NCBI GenBank assembly: GCA_046719715.1
Contig: JBDNCJ010000018.1
Location: 1-50,943, forward strand
Length of the DNA stretch: 50,943 nt
Direction: 5' to 3'
DNA from: JANWWM01 sp046719715
GTDB taxonomy: Bacteria; Bacteroidota; Chlorobiia; Chlorobiales; Thermochlorobacteraceae
The position numbers and the translations under genes were made by a program. Each line of letters starts with the position of its first letter. Positions within the stretch are counted from its first letter, which is position 1. Of the stretch, positions 50,614 through 50,943 are shown piece after piece. Below the pieces are notes generated by a model. The model ran no database searches and had not been told where the DNA came from. It saw only the letters and a list, made by a program, of their open reading frames with translations.

Positions 50614-50943
50614 TCACTTCTTGAATTTTTTGACGAGCTCTTCAATGGCTTGGTCGGAGAGTTTTGCGATGGTCGTGGATTTGACATCGCTTGTATGATG
50701 ATGTGTTGGACGCACTGACGGATTGCCTGCTTTAAGGCGGATACGCTCGTCGATGATTTCGGAGAAGCTTTTCGGCTTGAGTGGTGCGGCGGTTTTCTGT
50801 TCTTGATTGGTCGCACCTTCTGGAATTGGATTGCCGTTTGCATCATTGACGGGATTGGTTTCGAATGCAATTCGTTTGATGTTGAGCAGGTGAAGCGGCG
50901 TGATATTGTCGGTGGTGATTGAGCCGCCGATGGTTCCAGGTCC
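50614..50943 (-). CDS. C-terminal part of a possible aldehyde dehydrogenase, cut by the window edge
   Basis: 109 residues are visible, in an open frame running off the right edge, ending at the stop 50614-50616. The upstream part reads GPGTIGGSITTDNITPLHLLNIKRIAFE, which resembles the end of acetylating (CoA-linked) aldehyde dehydrogenases, the pattern being NITPxHLxNIKRxA. The last 80 residues are a hydrophilic tail (ANGNPIPEG, SFSEIIDERIRLKAGNPS, RPTHHHTSD, AIEELVKKFKK) unlike a catalytic domain. The active site is outside the window, so the family call is tentative. Confidence 0.45.
   Translation of the reverse strand, partial: GPGTIGGSITTDNITPLHLLNIKRIAFETNPVNDANGNPIPEGATNQEQKTAAPLKPKSFSEIIDERIRLKAGNPSVRPTHHHTSDVKSTTIAKLSDQAIEELVKKFKK

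Overview
The window looks like chromosomal DNA of a Bacteroidota/Chlorobiota-type bacterium. The signs are a very large surface protein ending in a type IX secretion (T9SS) C-terminal sorting domain with the YPNPFNP motif, a LacI-type regulator, weak Shine-Dalgarno sequences, and an rpoB/rpoC/ribosomal block with green-sulfur/Bacteroidota-like wording. A Chloroherpetonaceae-like lineage is my best guess. This rests on recognition of protein families, not on a search.

Layout. (1) 1-5321, minus strand: enoyl-CoA hydratase, SPOR-domain protein and a receiver-less sigma-54 activator in one tight operon, then a three-PAS hybrid histidine kinase. (2) 5461-6906, plus: a cytoplasmic GH13 glycosidase. 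(3) 6978-16205, minus: a single gene of about 9.2 kb for a secreted beta-repeat protein of about 3,075 residues built of three large successive units, with a small lipoprotein gene behind its promoter region. (4) 17105-21416, minus: DUF3109 protein, rpoN (sigma-54), hslV and hslU. (5) 21612-21918, plus: tRNA-Val and rpmG. (6) 22053-25963: a membrane-bound PP2C-type phosphatase and, divergent from it, an orphan sensor kinase. (7) 26013-30278: several lipoproteins and a CsgG-like protein. (8) 30275-32089, minus: a five-gene operon with an SPFH membrane protein, a ribbon-helix-helix protein, a DUF4177 protein, an unknown protein and a DUF1648 membrane protein. (9) 32518-34383, minus: LacI-type regulator and exonuclease III. 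(10) 34469-46945, minus: the transcription/translation block tRNA-Thr, tRNA-Tyr, tRNA-Thr, tRNA-Trp, secE, nusG, rplK, rplA, rplJ, rplL, rpoB, rpoC, from which tuf and tRNA-Gly, expected here, are missing. (11) 47382-50561, plus: a peroxide/iron-defence set of rubrerythrin, ankyrin protein, PerR-like repressor, zinc-free quinone-oxidoreductase-like enzyme and Dps. (12) From 50614 to the right edge: the 3' part of a minus-strand gene, perhaps an aldehyde dehydrogenase.

How the parts relate. The sigma-54 factor and a sigma-54 activator are both here, though in separate operons. The redox set is the most coherent accessory unit: a perfect 7-1-7 palindrome of PerR-box type lies in front of rubrerythrin, perR-qor-dps are packed as one operon, and the five proteins together contain one cysteine. 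The repressor keeps the PerR sensing residues but has lost the structural zinc site. The SPFH operon and the three-unit T9SS giant are the least described items. Two imperfect inverted repeats of the dispersed intergenic kind (2858-2942, 32314-32403) lie in gaps between genes.
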